64,000 nucleotides of DNA, from NCBI RefSeq assembly GCF_010667575.1, contig NZ_JAABNT010000001.1:124001-188000 (forward strand). Reading direction: 5' to 3'. A program made the position numbers and the translations under genes. The notes under the pieces were generated by a model. That model saw nothing but the letters and a program-made list of their open reading frames with translations, was not told where the DNA came from and ran no database searches. Numbering within the stretch: position 1 is the stretch's first letter; every line of letters begins with the position of its first letter. Below are positions 47,360-58,200 of this stretch, one piece after another. The stretch comes from Sulfitobacter sediminilitoris (GTDB lineage: Bacteria > Pseudomonadota > Alphaproteobacteria > Rhodobacterales > Rhodobacteraceae).

Positions 47360-48136
47360 TCAGCGACCTTCGAAAGTTGCGGCCCGTTTCTCAACAAACG
47401 CCAATACGCCTTCTTTGAAATCACGTGACTTGCCGCAAGTACCCTGGGTCTGCGCTTCAAGTGTCAGCTGTTCTTCGAAATCGTTGTTCCAGGAACCTCT
47501 GATGACTTCCTTGATACCGGCATATGCAACTGTAGGCCCTGTCGCCAGTTGCGCCGCCTTGGCGCGCCAGTGGGCGTCAAACTGCGCATCTGGCACTGCT
47601 TCCCAGATCATGCCCCAGTCATCGGCCTGCCGGGCGCTGATCTTGTCGGCGAAAAGCGCCGCACCCATCGCCTTGGCCGTCCCCATAGAACGTGGGAGCA
47701 CGTAGGTGCCGCCCGCATCCGGGATCAGCCCGATGCGTGAGAAGGCCTGCATGAAATAGGCGCTTTCAGCCGCAAAGACCACGTCGGCAGCCAGTGCCAG
47801 ATTGGCCCCGGCCCCGGCAGCGGGGCCATTCACCGCAGAAATCGTCGGGATCGGACAGTTTACGATGGCGCGCAGCATCGGCGCATATTCATCGCGCAAG
47901 GTCCGTTCCAGATCGATAGAGGCGCCATCGGCGCGGTCGCCAAGGTCCTGACCCGAACAGAACGCACGGCCCTCTCCGGTCACCACCAGAACCCGCGCGT
48001 CCTTGCCCGCCTGCGTTGCGGCATGCGCGATTTCGGCCCGCATTTGTGTGGTCAGCGCGTTCATCTTGTCCGCGCGGGCCAGCGTGATGATGGCGACCCC
48101 GTCTTCGACTGCATAGGTGATGGTTTGGTAGTCCAT
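47360..48136 (-). CDS. Enoyl-CoA hydratase/isomerase family protein
   Basis: A 258-residue crotonase-fold protein. GEGRAFCSGQDLGDRADG and VNGPAAGAGANLALAADVV are the oxyanion-hole strands; FSRIGLIPDAGGTYVLPR carries the usual acid/base position with Asp replacing Glu, as in PaaG (2-(1,2-epoxyphenyl)acetyl-CoA isomerase). It may therefore take part in phenylacetate breakdown, but no paa genes are nearby. ATG 48136 (MDYQTITYAV) is preferred to the longer frame. Confidence 0.87.
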   Translation of the reverse strand: MDYQTITYAVEDGVAIITLARADKMNALTTQMRAEIAHAATQAGKDARVLVVTGEGRAFCSGQDLGDRADGASIDLERTLRDEYAPMLRAIVNCPIPTISAVNGPAAGAGANLALAADVVFAAESAYFMQAFSRIGLIPDAGGTYVLPRSMGTAKAMGAALFADKISARQADDWGMIWEAVPDAQFDAHWRAKAAQLATGPTVAYAGIKEVIRGSWNNDFEEQLTLEAQTQGTCGKSRDFKEGVLAFVEKRAATFEGR

Positions 48137-48211
48137 GATCAGGGGTCCTTTGTCGGCAAAATTTGCCTCAGTGATAGCAAAGTCAGGCCGAACCACCAGC
48201 AAAACCGGACG

Positions 48212-48664
48212 TCATTGCTGCAAAATATCGTCCAGACGGGCCTGTTCATCCGCGCTAAGCGGGGCCTCCGTCGGGGCTTTCGCCGTTGAACGCCCCCTGA
48301 GGTAGATAAACCCTACCCCCCCAGCAAGCAGAAGCATCAAGGGTCCTGCCCCCCAGAGCAGCCAGTTGGCCCCGGTCGCAGTCGGGTTCAGCAGCACGTA
48401 TTCCCCGTAACGATCGACGATGTACTCTACTGCCTCCTCATCGCTATCACCTGCCACCAGCCGCTCTCGCACCAGCAGGCGAAGGTCACGCGCAAGGCTT
48501 GCGTTGCTTTCGTCAATGCTCTCGTTTCGACAGACAAGGCAGCGCAGGCCCTTGGACAGTTCGCGCGCCCGATCTTCCAGAACCGGATCGTCAAGCATCT
48601 CATCCGGCTGTACGGCCCAGACAGGCGCCGCAAACAGCAACAGGATCAAAACCAGCCGCTTCAT
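48212..48664 (-). CDS. ccmH: Cytochrome c-type biogenesis protein CcmH
   Basis: A 150-residue thiol-reducing component of cytochrome c maturation. A signal/anchor is at the N-terminus, GLRCLVCRNESIDESNASLA holds the CxxC redox motif around residue 42, and one transmembrane segment (WLLWGAGPLMLLLAGGVGFIY) is near the C-terminus. It keeps apocytochrome c cysteines reduced for haem attachment by CcmF. Its start overlaps the ccmF stop as ATGA. Confidence 0.95.
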   Translation of the reverse strand: MKRLVLILLLFAAPVWAVQPDEMLDDPVLEDRARELSKGLRCLVCRNESIDESNASLARDLRLLVRERLVAGDSDEEAVEYIVDRYGEYVLLNPTATGANWLLWGAGPLMLLLAGGVGFIYLRGRSTAKAPTEAPLSADEQARLDDILQQ

Positions 48665-50628
48665 TCCGCTGGCACCGCGGCGGCGCGGCGGCGTGTGGCC
48701 CCCGCCGCTACCCGGAAACGGCGGTCGCTCAGGCTGAGCAGACCGCCCAATGCCATCAGCGCCGAGCCGATCCAGATCCAGTTGGTCAGCGGCTTGATGT
48801 AGGTGCGGATTGTCCAGCCCCCTCCCGTCTGCTGATCCCCGATCACGACATAGACGTCGCGCTTCAGGTCATAGTCGATGGCGGCCTCGGTCGTGGGCAT
48901 CTGCGCCACAGGATAAAACCGCTTCTCTGGCTTAAGCTGTGCGATCTCCTGTCCGTCTTGGGACAAGGTCAGCACGCCCATAGTCGACAGGTAATTCGGC
49001 CCCCGGATTTCCTGTACATCGGTTAGCATCAATTCATAGCTCCCAACCGTCCAAGGCTGGTCGATCTGCGCCACGCGAATGTCATCCACGGTCCAGGCCG
49101 TCAGCCCGGCGACTCCAGCCATGGTCACGCCCAAACCGGAATGCGCCACCGCCTTGCCCCAATCCGCCCTTGGAAGGCGCATCAGACGACCAAGTCGGTC
49201 CGCGCCACGCCCCGTCCGCTGGGCAAGCTCAACAATCACGCCCATCACAAGCCATGCGCCAAGGAACATGCCAATCGGTCCGATCATGCTGCGCCCGGAT
49301 TGCATCGCATAGGCCAGACCGCCCACCGCAATTGCCAGAACGAAGACATAGCGCAAAGGCTTGATCGCGCGCATGAGACGCGCGCGTTTCCATGGCAGGA
49401 CAGAGCCCACCGGAAGGATCAGCCCCAAAGCAACCATGAAGGGCGTGAATGCTGCGTTGAAAAACGGCGGACCGACGCTCAGCTTGCGGTCAAAAAACAT
49501 CTCGGCCACCAGTGGCCACATGGTGCCAACGAAAACGACAAAGCACGATACCGCCAGCAACAGATTATTCACAACCAGCGCGGATTCACGGCTGACAAGG
49601 CCAAAGACGCCCTTTGCCTCCATCGCACCCGCACGCAGCGTAAACAGCACCAAAGCGCCGCCCATAAAGAACGCCATGATCATCAAGATCCAAATGCCAC
49701 GCTCAGGATCGTTCGCGAACGCATGAACCGAGGTCAGCAGGCCGGAGCGTACGATGAATGTCCCGATCAGGGAAAACCCGAAGGCAAGGATGGCCAGCAG
49801 GATCGTCCAGCTTTTCAACGCTTCGCGCTTCTCAACCACAATGGCCGAATGCAGCAGCGCGGCAGCCAAAAGCCACGGCATGAAGCTTGCGTTCTCAACC
49901 GGGTCCCAGAACCAGAAACCGCCCCAGCCAAGTTCGTAATAGGCCCACCATGATCCCAGCGCGATGCCGATGGTCAGAAAGACCCATGCAGCCAAGGTCC
50001 ATGGCCGCACCCAGCGACCCCATGCAGCATCCACACGGCCTTCGATCAGTGCAGCCACGGCAAAGCTGAACGCCATGCTGAGACCAACGTAACCGAGATA
50101 CAGGAACGGCGGATGGAAGGCCAAACCGGGGTCCTGCAACAGAGGGTTCAGATCCTGGCCATCAAACGGCGGCGTTTCCAGCCGCAGAAACGGGTTGGAT
50201 GTGAAAATGATGAAGGCAAAGAAAGCCACAGCGATGGCCGACTGTACTGCAAGTACCCGCGCGCGCAGCGTTGGTGGCAGGTTGCCCCCAAACCACGCGG
50301 CCATCGCACCGAACAAAGTGACGATGAGCACCCAAAGCAACATGGATCCTTCGTGGTTTCCCCACGTCCCGCTGATTTTGTAGAGCATCGGTTTCGCAGA
50401 ATGGCTGTTCAGCCACACGAGCCGCAGCGAGAAGTCCGAGACGATGAACGCCCACATCAGCGCGCCAAAGGCCAGTGCGGTCAGGGCAAACTGCGCCCCT
50501 GCCGCGGGCTCTGCCACGGCCATCCAACTATGCCAGCGTTTCTGCGCCCCAATAAGCGGTACAACCATCTGAACAATCGCCACGAGAAAGGCGAGGATCA
50601 GCGCGAAATGTCCAAGTTCTGTAATCAT
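48661..50628 (-). CDS. ccmF: Haem lyase CcmF
   Basis: A 655-residue inner-membrane protein with many hydrophobic segments. The haem-handling motif WGGFWFWDPVENASFMPWL (the WWD domain) is around residue 230, and TWGNHEGSMLLWVLI lies before it. It attaches haem to apocytochrome c with CcmH, taking haem from CcmE. ATG 50628 (MITELGHFAL) is the family start, though its ribosome binding site is weak. In front of it, between ccmE and ccmF, sit two lysis-type genes. Confidence 0.95.
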   Translation of the reverse strand: MITELGHFALILAFLVAIVQMVVPLIGAQKRWHSWMAVAEPAAGAQFALTALAFGALMWAFIVSDFSLRLVWLNSHSAKPMLYKISGTWGNHEGSMLLWVLIVTLFGAMAAWFGGNLPPTLRARVLAVQSAIAVAFFAFIIFTSNPFLRLETPPFDGQDLNPLLQDPGLAFHPPFLYLGYVGLSMAFSFAVAALIEGRVDAAWGRWVRPWTLAAWVFLTIGIALGSWWAYYELGWGGFWFWDPVENASFMPWLLAAALLHSAIVVEKREALKSWTILLAILAFGFSLIGTFIVRSGLLTSVHAFANDPERGIWILMIMAFFMGGALVLFTLRAGAMEAKGVFGLVSRESALVVNNLLLAVSCFVVFVGTMWPLVAEMFFDRKLSVGPPFFNAAFTPFMVALGLILPVGSVLPWKRARLMRAIKPLRYVFVLAIAVGGLAYAMQSGRSMIGPIGMFLGAWLVMGVIVELAQRTGRGADRLGRLMRLPRADWGKAVAHSGLGVTMAGVAGLTAWTVDDIRVAQIDQPWTVGSYELMLTDVQEIRGPNYLSTMGVLTLSQDGQEIAQLKPEKRFYPVAQMPTTEAAIDYDLKRDVYVVIGDQQTGGGWTIRTYIKPLTNWIWIGSALMALGGLLSLSDRRFRVAAGATRRRAAAVPAE

Positions 50629-50701
50629 GCTGAGAATATACGCGGCAATTGAAAGGGTTGCCACGTCAATTCATCGCGAGGACCGGCACAAAGCGTCGCA
50701 G

Positions 50702-51277
50702 TTAAACTTGCTGGCGCTTCCACGCCTCAAGTGCTGCGTTTTCATTCGGACGCACAGTGTGAATCGAGAGCGTCGCATCCGGCCCCGTATCAGCCACGGC
50801 GACGCTGTCTGCGCGTAGTTTACCAATCGTCTCTATGTTGCTTAGCACCTGTGGAACCCGTGCCACTGTGCCGACGATTTCACGCTGAAATTCCTGCGCT
50901 TTGACCTGATGACGCGCCCCGAAATAGAATGAAACGATCACGCCCAAAAGCCACCAAAGCGGTTCAGGCACCAGCGCAATCCCTTGCATTCTTTCAGAAA
51001 ACCACAAGGGGCTGACCATCGCTGAGACAAACAGCCCCAATGTGCCCAAGGCCAGCGCCGGGCGTGGCAACCGGTTGAGCCCATCCATGAAGCGGTCAAA
51101 TGCGCCTTTGCGCGGGACGACGAACTCGGCTCCAAACTGTGCCATCGCCTGCCCCTGCACGCCTGCGCTTCGTTCAGCGCCCGCTTCGGCATTTTCGCGG
51201 AACACCTCCACGGTTTCCCGAACTACATTGGTTGGCCCGCCAAAAACCACCGTCAACAAGCGTTCCATCAACCCCAT
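50702..51277 (-). CDS. Holin family protein (GTA-type, three membrane spans)
   Basis: A 191-residue protein with three likely hydrophobic spans in the middle: ALALGTLGLFVSAMVSPLWF, GIALVPEPLWWLLGVIVSFYF and surrounding residues. It matches the three-span holin type found beside an N-acetylmuramidase in Rhodobacterales. It should open the inner membrane so that the partner muramidase reaches the cell wall. Start 51277 (MGLMERLL) overlaps the muramidase end by 10 bp; 51268 (MERLL, TGATG overlap) is also possible. Confidence 0.85.
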   Translation of the reverse strand: MGLMERLLTVVFGGPTNVVRETVEVFRENAEAGAERSAGVQGQAMAQFGAEFVVPRKGAFDRFMDGLNRLPRPALALGTLGLFVSAMVSPLWFSERMQGIALVPEPLWWLLGVIVSFYFGARHQVKAQEFQREIVGTVARVPQVLSNIETIGKLRADSVAVADTGPDATLSIHTVRPNENAALEAWKRQQV

Positions 51278-51879
51278 GCCGCCACCCGTTCCTGAAATGC
51301 TGCGTCTGACAGATGATAGGCAGGAGAAATGAAGGCTTCGGCCCGCGTGATCCAGCCGCCTTTGCCGCCTGCCCTTGTCCTTGCGTATTTGCGGCTGGCC
51401 ACGCGTTTGTCCGCCAGCCTGAAGTAGTAATTCCGCCGCGCAATGCCGTAGGCGTCGACCAAATGGTCCGGGGCCGCCGCCATCGCCTGACCGGCAGCGC
51501 CCAGCGTTTGCGGCCCTAGCACACCATCCACACTGACACTGATCCCCATATCACCCAGCAATCGCTGGAGTATCTTGACCGCATTGGCCCCGGCGTTGAC
51601 GTACATGTCGAAGACACTTGGCTGGAGCGGTGCTGGCAATCTGCCAATGAGAGGACGTTCGAAATAGTGCTGAATGAAAATATCCACCGCTTGCACCCGG
51701 CTCAGCTTGCGCACATCAGCCACGCTGACCCGGCCATCTCCGGTCAAGTCCAGCCCAAGCCTGCGCATCGTGTGGATCGTCACACCGAAATTCGTGGCAC
51801 CACCCGGATCGTCGGGATCCTTCACGAACCCGCCTTCACGCGCCACGATCTCTTCCGCGATGTCCCTGACTGAAACCAT
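51268..51879 (-). CDS. Holin-associated N-acetylmuramidase (endolysin)
   Basis: A 203-residue glycoside hydrolase 108-like lysozyme. EEIVAREGGFVKDPDDPGGATNFGVTIHT at residues 8-36 is the family signature; its EGG contains the catalytic Glu. A peptidoglycan-binding-like part follows (VDGVLGPQTLGAAGQAM). It would cut the glycan strands once the holin opens the membrane. In Rhodobacter capsulatus such a pair lies away from the GTA structural cluster and releases GTA particles. No GTA structural genes are in this window. GAGAGG precedes the ATG. Confidence 0.87.
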   Translation of the reverse strand: MVSVRDIAEEIVAREGGFVKDPDDPGGATNFGVTIHTMRRLGLDLTGDGRVSVADVRKLSRVQAVDIFIQHYFERPLIGRLPAPLQPSVFDMYVNAGANAVKILQRLLGDMGISVSVDGVLGPQTLGAAGQAMAAAPDHLVDAYGIARRNYYFRLADKRVASRKYARTRAGGKGGWITRAEAFISPAYHLSDAAFQERVAAWG

Positions 51880-51894
51880 GCCAATCCTCTCCGC

Positions 51895-51928
51895 TTAATC
51901 GGCGGTCAGGAGGCATCAGATTGGTTAA
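51895..51928. promoter_or_regulatory. TTAA motifs upstream of the lysis pair, possible CtrA half-site
   Basis: The 74-bp gap before the muramidase contains TTAA at 51895-51898 and at 51925-51928; the second reads TTAACCAA on the - strand, close to a CtrA half-site (TTAACC). The spacing is not the full TTAA-N7-TTAA box. GTA lysis genes are known to depend on CtrA in Rhodobacter, so this is worth noting, but the match is weak. Confidence 0.2.
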
Positions 51929-51953
51929 TGAGTGGTTGGCGTACCGTCCGCTT

Positions 51954-52397
51954 TCAGCTTTCCGGCTCGACGTAGACGCCCTGTTCCTTCAGCGCGTCAA
52001 CGACCTCTTTGGGCATGTAGGTTTCATCATGCTTTGCAAGGATTTCAGTGGCTTGAAACACGCCGTTCACGTATGAACCAGTGCCCACCATGCCCTGATT
52101 TTCCTCAAACAGATCGGGCAATACCCCGGTGAAAGTTACAGGAACCGATGCACCGCCATCAGTCACGCTAAAGCGCACGGTCTCGCTTTCGCCGCGCACC
52201 AGTGTGCCTTCCTCAACCAGCCCGCCAATGCGGAACACCTCACTTGGGCCAGGTGGCTCCGCAATGACCTGAGACGGGGCGCGAAAAAAGTTGATGCCAT
52301 CGCGCATCGCATAGCCGATCAAGGCAGTGGACGCGATCAAAGCGACTACTGCCACAGCGATCACTTGGACACGTCTTTGTTTTTTCAGGCTTTTCAT
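51954..52397 (-). CDS. ccmE: Cytochrome c maturation haem chaperone CcmE
   Basis: A 147-residue membrane-anchored OB-fold protein that carries haem to CcmF. The N-terminal anchor (VQVIAVAVVALIASTALIGYAM), FRIGGLVEEGTLVRG and the haem-binding ILAKHDETYMP, whose His binds haem covalently, are all present. It lies 16 bp downstream of argC and is separated from ccmF by the holin and muramidase genes. Confidence 0.96.
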   Translation of the reverse strand: MKSLKKQRRVQVIAVAVVALIASTALIGYAMRDGINFFRAPSQVIAEPPGPSEVFRIGGLVEEGTLVRGESETVRFSVTDGGASVPVTFTGVLPDLFEENQGMVGTGSYVNGVFQATEILAKHDETYMPKEVVDALKEQGVYVEPES

Positions 52398-52413
52398 GCG
52401 CGCACCGACACCT

Positions 52414-53439
52414 TTAGGGGAACAGAGGGGCCATCATCAGCCCCTCTGTCTCATCAATATTTAACATCAGGTTGGCATTCTGCAACGCCTGCCCGCTGCT
52501 ACCTTTTGTCAGATTGTCCAGTGCCGCCGTGACAATGGCCCGTCCTTCGATGCGATCAGCGGAAACGCCGATGTGACAAAAGTTCGAACCGCGGATGTGC
52601 CGCGTGCTTGGCATTTGTCCGAACGGGATCACCTCAATAAAGGGTTCGTCCCGGTAGGTTGCGGCAAGCGCCTCAAACACCTCCTCGGGGTCCCCTTTCA
52701 CATAACACGTTGCTAATATCCCCCGGTTGGCGGGGATCAGATGCGGCGTGAACTGCACCTTCACGGGCCGCCCGGCAATTGCCGAAAACTCCTGATCGAA
52801 CTCACCCAAGTGTCGGTGCGTGCCGCCAATGGCATAGGCATGGTAGCCTTCGGACAGTTCCGCATGCAGCAGGTTTTCCTTCAGCGACCGCCCCGCCCCG
52901 GACACGGCGCATTTCATATCCAGGATGATGTCATCAAAATCGATCACCTTGCGTTCGATCAGGGGGCGGATGGCAAACTGCCCCGTCGCTGCGTTGCACC
53001 CGGTGCCTGCGACAAGCCGCGCCGCCTTGATCTCGTCACGGTAAAACTCTGTCAGCCCATAGACCGCTTCTTTCTGCTGTTCGAGCGCGGCATGCGGATT
53101 GCCGTACCATTTCTCATAGTCCACCGGATCACGCAGCCGGAAATCCGCCGACAGGTCGACGATTTTCAGATCCTTCGGCAACGCGGCAATCACCTCTTGC
53201 GAGGTCTTGTGCGGCAGCGCGCAAAAGCACAGGTCGATATGCGAAAAATCAATGTCCTCGATGGTGACAAGGTCAGGCAGGTGAAGGTGGCGCAGGTGCG
53301 GAAACACCTCGGCCATGGATTGACCTGCTTTAGAGTTGGCCCCCAATGCTTTGATATTCATATAGGAGTGGCCGGCGATCAGCCTGATCAACTCGGCCCC
53401 GGTGTAACCGGAGGCACCAAGGATGGCGATATTGTACAT
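52414..53439 (-). CDS. argC: N-acetyl-gamma-glutamyl-phosphate reductase
   Basis: A 341-residue NADPH-dependent dehydrogenase of arginine synthesis. [19 protein letters not shown] at the N-terminus is the nucleotide site, LPHKTSQEV follows, and [14 protein letters not shown] around residue 145 holds the catalytic Cys. [10 protein letters not shown] carries the conserved His. Its neighbours ccmE and murI are functionally unrelated. Confidence 0.95.
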   Translation of the reverse strand: MYNIAILGASGYTGAELIRLIAGHSYMNIKALGANSKAGQSMAEVFPHLRHLHLPDLVTIEDIDFSHIDLCFCALPHKTSQEVIAALPKDLKIVDLSADFRLRDPVDYEKWYGNPHAALEQQKEAVYGLTEFYRDEIKAARLVAGTGCNAATGQFAIRPLIERKVIDFDDIILDMKCAVSGAGRSLKENLLHAELSEGYHAYAIGGTHRHLGEFDQEFSAIAGRPVKVQFTPHLIPANRGILATCYVKGDPEEVFEALAATYRDEPFIEVIPFGQMPSTRHIRGSNFCHIGVSADRIEGRAIVTAALDNLTKGSSGQALQNANLMLNIDETEGLMMAPLFP

Positions 53440-53478
53440 CTGATAGAATCCCTTGTTCGGGTATCGTTTAAGCGAAAT

Positions 53479-54288
53479 TCAGGCGGCAGTGAACTGAATT
53501 GATCGTCGCAAAAACTGCGTAGCCCGGCTGCTGACCCGTGCGGGTTCACCGGTTGTCAGAAACGCGGCCTCGCCCGTGCCCAGCTTGTCGGGATGCCGCT
53601 CAAGATAGTCGGCAAGGCTTTCCGCGACGAGGTTGGCCTGAGAATAGACCGCTACATCCTCACCCAGCGCCTTTTGAAACGCCTCCTGCATCAACGGGTA
53701 ATGCGTACAGCCAAGGATCGCGGCCTCCGGATCCGGCATTTTGCGCTTCAGGGCATCCACATGGCTTTGCACCAGCGCCTCGGCCAGAATGAAATCTCCA
53801 TCCTCGATGGCGTCTACGACACCACCACAGGCTTGTGCTTCGACATCCACGCCGATCGCCCGGAAGGCCAGCTCGCGCTGAAATGCGCGACTTGCCACTG
53901 TCGCGGGCGTCGCAAAAAGCGCCACATGCTTGACCGCCACCTCGCGCGGCGGGGAATTGTCCCCCCACCGGCGTTCCGTAAGCGCCTCAATCAACGGCAC
54001 AAAGACTCCAAGCACACGTTTGTCGGCTGGCACCCAGGATTCCTGCATCCGCCGCAGCGCCGCCGCAGAGGCCGTGTTGCACGCCAGAATCACCAGATCA
54101 CAGCCCGCATCGAACAGGCGTTGTACCGCAGCTGTTGTCAGATCATAGATGTCGTCGGACGTCCGAACGCCGTAGGGCGCATGTGCGCTGTCAGCGAGGT
54201 AGACGAACTCCACCTCCGGTAGCCGTTCCTGCACCGCCTGCAGGACCGTCAAGCCACCCAAGCCACTGTCAAATATGCCTACTGCCAT
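53479..54288 (-). CDS. murI: Glutamate racemase
   Basis: A 269-residue cofactor-independent racemase making D-glutamate for peptidoglycan. [16 protein letters not shown] starts the protein, [14 protein letters not shown] holds the first catalytic Cys (around residue 70) and [12 protein letters not shown] the second (around 182). The spacing from argC is 39 bp, so both belong to one leftward run. Confidence 0.95.
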   Translation of the reverse strand: MAVGIFDSGLGGLTVLQAVQERLPEVEFVYLADSAHAPYGVRTSDDIYDLTTAAVQRLFDAGCDLVILACNTASAAALRRMQESWVPADKRVLGVFVPLIEALTERRWGDNSPPREVAVKHVALFATPATVASRAFQRELAFRAIGVDVEAQACGGVVDAIEDGDFILAEALVQSHVDALKRKMPDPEAAILGCTHYPLMQEAFQKALGEDVAVYSQANLVAESLADYLERHPDKLGTGEAAFLTTGEPARVSSRATQFLRRSIQFTAA

Positions 54289-54302
54289 GCCGCATTCGCC
54301 TT

Positions 54303-55181
54303 TCAGGCGCGATAGTGTTCTTCGAATTCAAAGCCAAGCTCGGTTGTCACCAGCGGCTCTGGCGACAACTCATACGTGGCTTTGCGCAGGAAATCCATCA
54401 TGCCTTTGGCGTCATGTGACAGTGGGTCCAGAACGTCACGGTTCAGGGGTTTGCCGATGGCCACCCGCACGGATGTGTCGATCCGTTTGCGGAACTCCTT
54501 AATGAGCAAACCCAAGCGTAAAGTCTGATGCAAATGGCTCGCGATCTGGAACATCCGGCTGGTGTGGCCGTCGAAATAGATCGGCACCACCTTGGCCCGT
54601 GATTTGGCGATCATCCGGGCGGTGAAACTGCGCCAAACGGGGTCCATCGGCCGGGAAAATGGCCGGGCCGCCGTGCTGACTGTGCCACCAGGAAAAATAC
54701 CGACCGCGCCACCCTGCGCCAAAAAGTCGAGCGCTTTGCGGCGTGTGGCCAGATTCAGCGCCAGCGCGGCTTTATCGTTGTCGAAACTCACGGGGAGCAA
54801 ATGCTCTTGCAACTCCGGTGCGCAGTCAAAGACCGAATGCGCCATGATCCGAAAATCTTTTCGCGTTCTGGACATCATCTGCCCCAGCATCAGGCCATCA
54901 AGGATCCCGTAGGGGTGATTGGCGATGAATATCACCGGCCCTTCGCGCGGGATCAGGTCCAGACTACCAGAAACGACATCTAGGCTGAGCCCATATCGGT
55001 CAGCCATCACGTCGAAAAAGCCTGAACCGGCGCTCAGATCATCCTCATACCCAATGGCCCGCTTGATCAGGCGCAGACGTCCCGTTGAATTCTCCATCAA
55101 ACGGATCATGGCCCGGCCCGTTCTGCTTTGCGCGGAGTGCGCATAGCTGATCTCGCGGGTCGAGGGCGGCCGGCGTCGCAT
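54303..55181 (-). CDS. Lysophospholipid acyltransferase family protein
   Basis: A 292-residue PlsC-like acyltransferase. [18 protein letters not shown] near residue 80 carries a changed HX4D motif (HPYGILD), followed by [15 protein letters not shown] as the acceptor motif. It probably acylates a lysolipid at the inner membrane; an ornithine-lipid OlsA-like role is possible. The start ATG 55181 is chosen because the longer frame would overlap the end of the IOR gene. Confidence 0.85.
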   Translation of the reverse strand: MRRRPPSTREISYAHSAQSRTGRAMIRLMENSTGRLRLIKRAIGYEDDLSAGSGFFDVMADRYGLSLDVVSGSLDLIPREGPVIFIANHPYGILDGLMLGQMMSRTRKDFRIMAHSVFDCAPELQEHLLPVSFDNDKAALALNLATRRKALDFLAQGGAVGIFPGGTVSTAARPFSRPMDPVWRSFTARMIAKSRAKVVPIYFDGHTSRMFQIASHLHQTLRLGLLIKEFRKRIDTSVRVAIGKPLNRDVLDPLSHDAKGMMDFLRKATYELSPEPLVTTELGFEFEEHYRA

Positions 55182-55245
55182 AGGCACATCGTCCAGTTCC
55201 GTTTGCACCTTTGCTAGGCAAGCAGTGTGACACCCGCGTGACAGT

Positions 55246-58200
55246 TCACTCCGCCGCTTTGCGTGTCTCGGTGCCACCCGCACGGATCACGCTCAGCAAC
55301 TCTTCGCGACGTTTTGCTGCCTTGGCCTCATTGGCCTGCTTCACCGGACCAAAGCCCCTGATCTGCTTGGGCAGTTCGGCCAGCGCCACGATCGCTTCGC
55401 GGGTCTGATCGGTCAGCTTTGGCAGCACTTCGGCCATGTCGGCTTCGTATTGCTTGATCAATGCACGCTCCATCTTGCGCTCGGCGGTATATCCAAAGGG
55501 ATCGAAGGGCGTTCCGCGCAGCCCCTTGAGCTTTGTAAGCAGGCGCAGAGGCCGCTCAAGCCAAGCTCCGAATTGGCGCTTCACCGGACGGCCATCCGGG
55601 CCGGTCTTGGACAGCATCGGCGGGGCGAGGTTGAAGGTCATTTTGAAATCGCCCTCAAATTCTGCTGCTGCCTTTTCCCTGCTGCTGAGCAAAAGCCGCG
55701 CGACTTCGTATTCGTCCTTGTAAGACAAAAGCTTGTGATAGCCTTCGGCCAAGGCCGCCTTCACATCCCGGTCCTCTACCGAATTCACCAGCTTTGCATA
55801 GCGTTTTGCCAGCCGTTTGCCCTGATAGGCGGTGAGGTGATCCATTCGGAAAGCCGTTTTTTCATCCAGCGTTTTTGGCAGCGAGACTACATTGGGGGCC
55901 AGCACCGACGCTGCATCGGCCGGATAGAGCGCCGCCCAGCGCCCCAGTTCGAAGGCGCGCAAATTGCCCTCAACGGCAGCGCCGTTCAGACGGATCGCCT
56001 CTTGAATGCTTTCCAGCGACAGGGGCAGCAGCCCCTTTTGCCAAGCACCGCCAAAGACCATCATGTTGGAATAGATCGAATCGCCCAGCGCCGCCTTGGC
56101 CAGATCGGAGGCATCAAACAACGTCACGTCGTCCTTAAGCCGCGCTTCAAGCGACAGGGTCAGCCGGTCGTAGGGCAGTTTGAATTCCGTATCGCGGGTA
56201 AAATCGCCTGTCACGATCTCGTGGCTGTTGACCACCGCCCCGGTGCGCCCTGCCTGCGTCAGTCCCAGCGTCTTGGAGCCAGCAGAGACCACCAGATCGC
56301 CCCCGATCAGCGCGTCCGCCTCACCGGTTGCCACGCGGATGGCCGAGATGTCTTCGGGCCGGTTGGCCAGACGGCAGTGGATGTGCACCGCGCCGCCCTT
56401 CTGGGCCAGTCCCGCCATCTCCATCATGCCCGCACCCTTGCCATCAAGCTGCGCGGCCTGCGCAAGCACCGCGCCGATGGTCACAACCCCGGTGCCGCCG
56501 ACGCCGGTGATCACCACGTTGTGGGTGCCGCTGATTTCGGGGATCGCGGGCATCGGCAAATCGGGTATCTTGATCTCGGTCGTCGCCTCCTTGCGCACCT
56601 TTGCGCCTTCCAGCGTCACGAAGGACGGGCAGAACCCCTTGAGGCAGGAAAAGTCCTTGTTGCAGGAGGATTGGTCGATCGCCCGCTGGCGGCCAAGCTC
56701 GGTCTCTTTCGGTACGATGGAGACGCAATTGGACTGCACCCCGCAATCGCCACAGCCCTCGCAGACGTCGGTATTGATAAACACGCGCTTGTCGGGGTCC
56801 GGGAACAGCCCTCGCTTGCGGCGGCGGCGTTTTTCAGCGGCGCAGGTCTGGATATAGACGATGGCGCTGACCCCTTCCTTGGTCGAGAAATCCTTTTGCA
56901 CCGTATCCAGCTGCGCACGTTCGTGCATCGGCACACCCTTGAAGTCCGCGGCCTCGACATCTTCCTTTTCGTCATAGACGACGGCGAGGTTCTTTATCCC
57001 CATCGCGCGCAGTTCGTCGACAATGCGCGGGGCGTCCAGATCACCTTCGTTGTGCTGGCCTCCGGTCATGGCAACAGCGTCGTTATAAAGGATCTTGTAG
57101 GTGATGTTGGTTTCTGCCGCGACAGCAGCACGGATCGCCTGAATGCCTGAGTGGTTATAGGTCCCGTCTCCGATGTTCTGGAACACATGCGCACGTGTCG
57201 AGAACGGGGCCTCTCCGATCCAATTCGCGCCCTCGCCCCCCATGTGGGTGAACCCCAGCGTGTCGCGGTCCATCCATTGCGCCATGAAATGGCAGCCGAT
57301 GCCAGCATAGGCGCGGCTGCCTTCGGGAACCTTGGTCGAGGTATTATGCGGACAGCCCGAACAGAAATACGGCAGCCGTGCCGCGATTTCCTCGGCGTTG
57401 TCGGCGCGCCGCGCTTCGTCCAGCTTGGCCAGTCCTGCCTTGATGCCATCGGTTTCGCGCCCTTCTTCACACAGGACGCGGCCCAGTTTCTCAGCGATAT
57501 CTACCGGATCAAGCGCCCAGCGCGCCGTGAAAAACTCTTCGCCGTTCTTGCGCCCACCGTAGACCCGGTGGCGCATGTCATCGTCAAACAACGCCTCCTT
57601 GATCTGAACCTCGATCAGTTTGCGCTTTTCCTCGACCACCACGATCAGGTCCAGGTCTTCCGCCCAGTCGTGGAAACCCTTCATGTTCAGCGGCCATGTC
57701 TGACCCACCTTATAGGTCGTTATGCCAAGCCTCTCGGCCTCGTTCTCATCAATGTTCAAAAGGCTCAGCGCATGCACCAGATCAAGCCAGTTCTTGCCTG
57801 CGGCGACAAAGCCAATCTTGGCCCCCGGCTTGCCCCAGACACGCTTGTCGATCCCATTGGCATGGGCAAAAGCCTCGGCCGCGTAACGCTTGTAATCGAT
57901 CAGCCGCGCTTCCTGATCGATCCGGTCGTCAACCAACCGGATGTTCAGACCGCCCTCCGGCATCTCGAACTCTGGCGTAACAAAGGAAAGACGGTGTGGA
58001 TCACCATCCACCACCGAGGTCACTTCAACAGTGTCCTTCATGGTCTTGAGACCTACCCAGACCCCCGCATACCGAGACAGTGCCCAGCCATAGATGCCGT
58101 AATCCAGAATCTCCTGAACGCCAGCGGGGCTGACCACCGGCATATAGGCATCCACCATGGCGAATTCCGACTGGTGCAGCACGGTCGAGGATTCGCCCGT

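Noticed and set aside
50702..51879. Holin and muramidase considered as a prophage remnant
   Set aside because: There are no integrase, capsid, portal or tail genes, no att sites and no GC shift; the pair is intact and fits the GTA-type lysis locus better.
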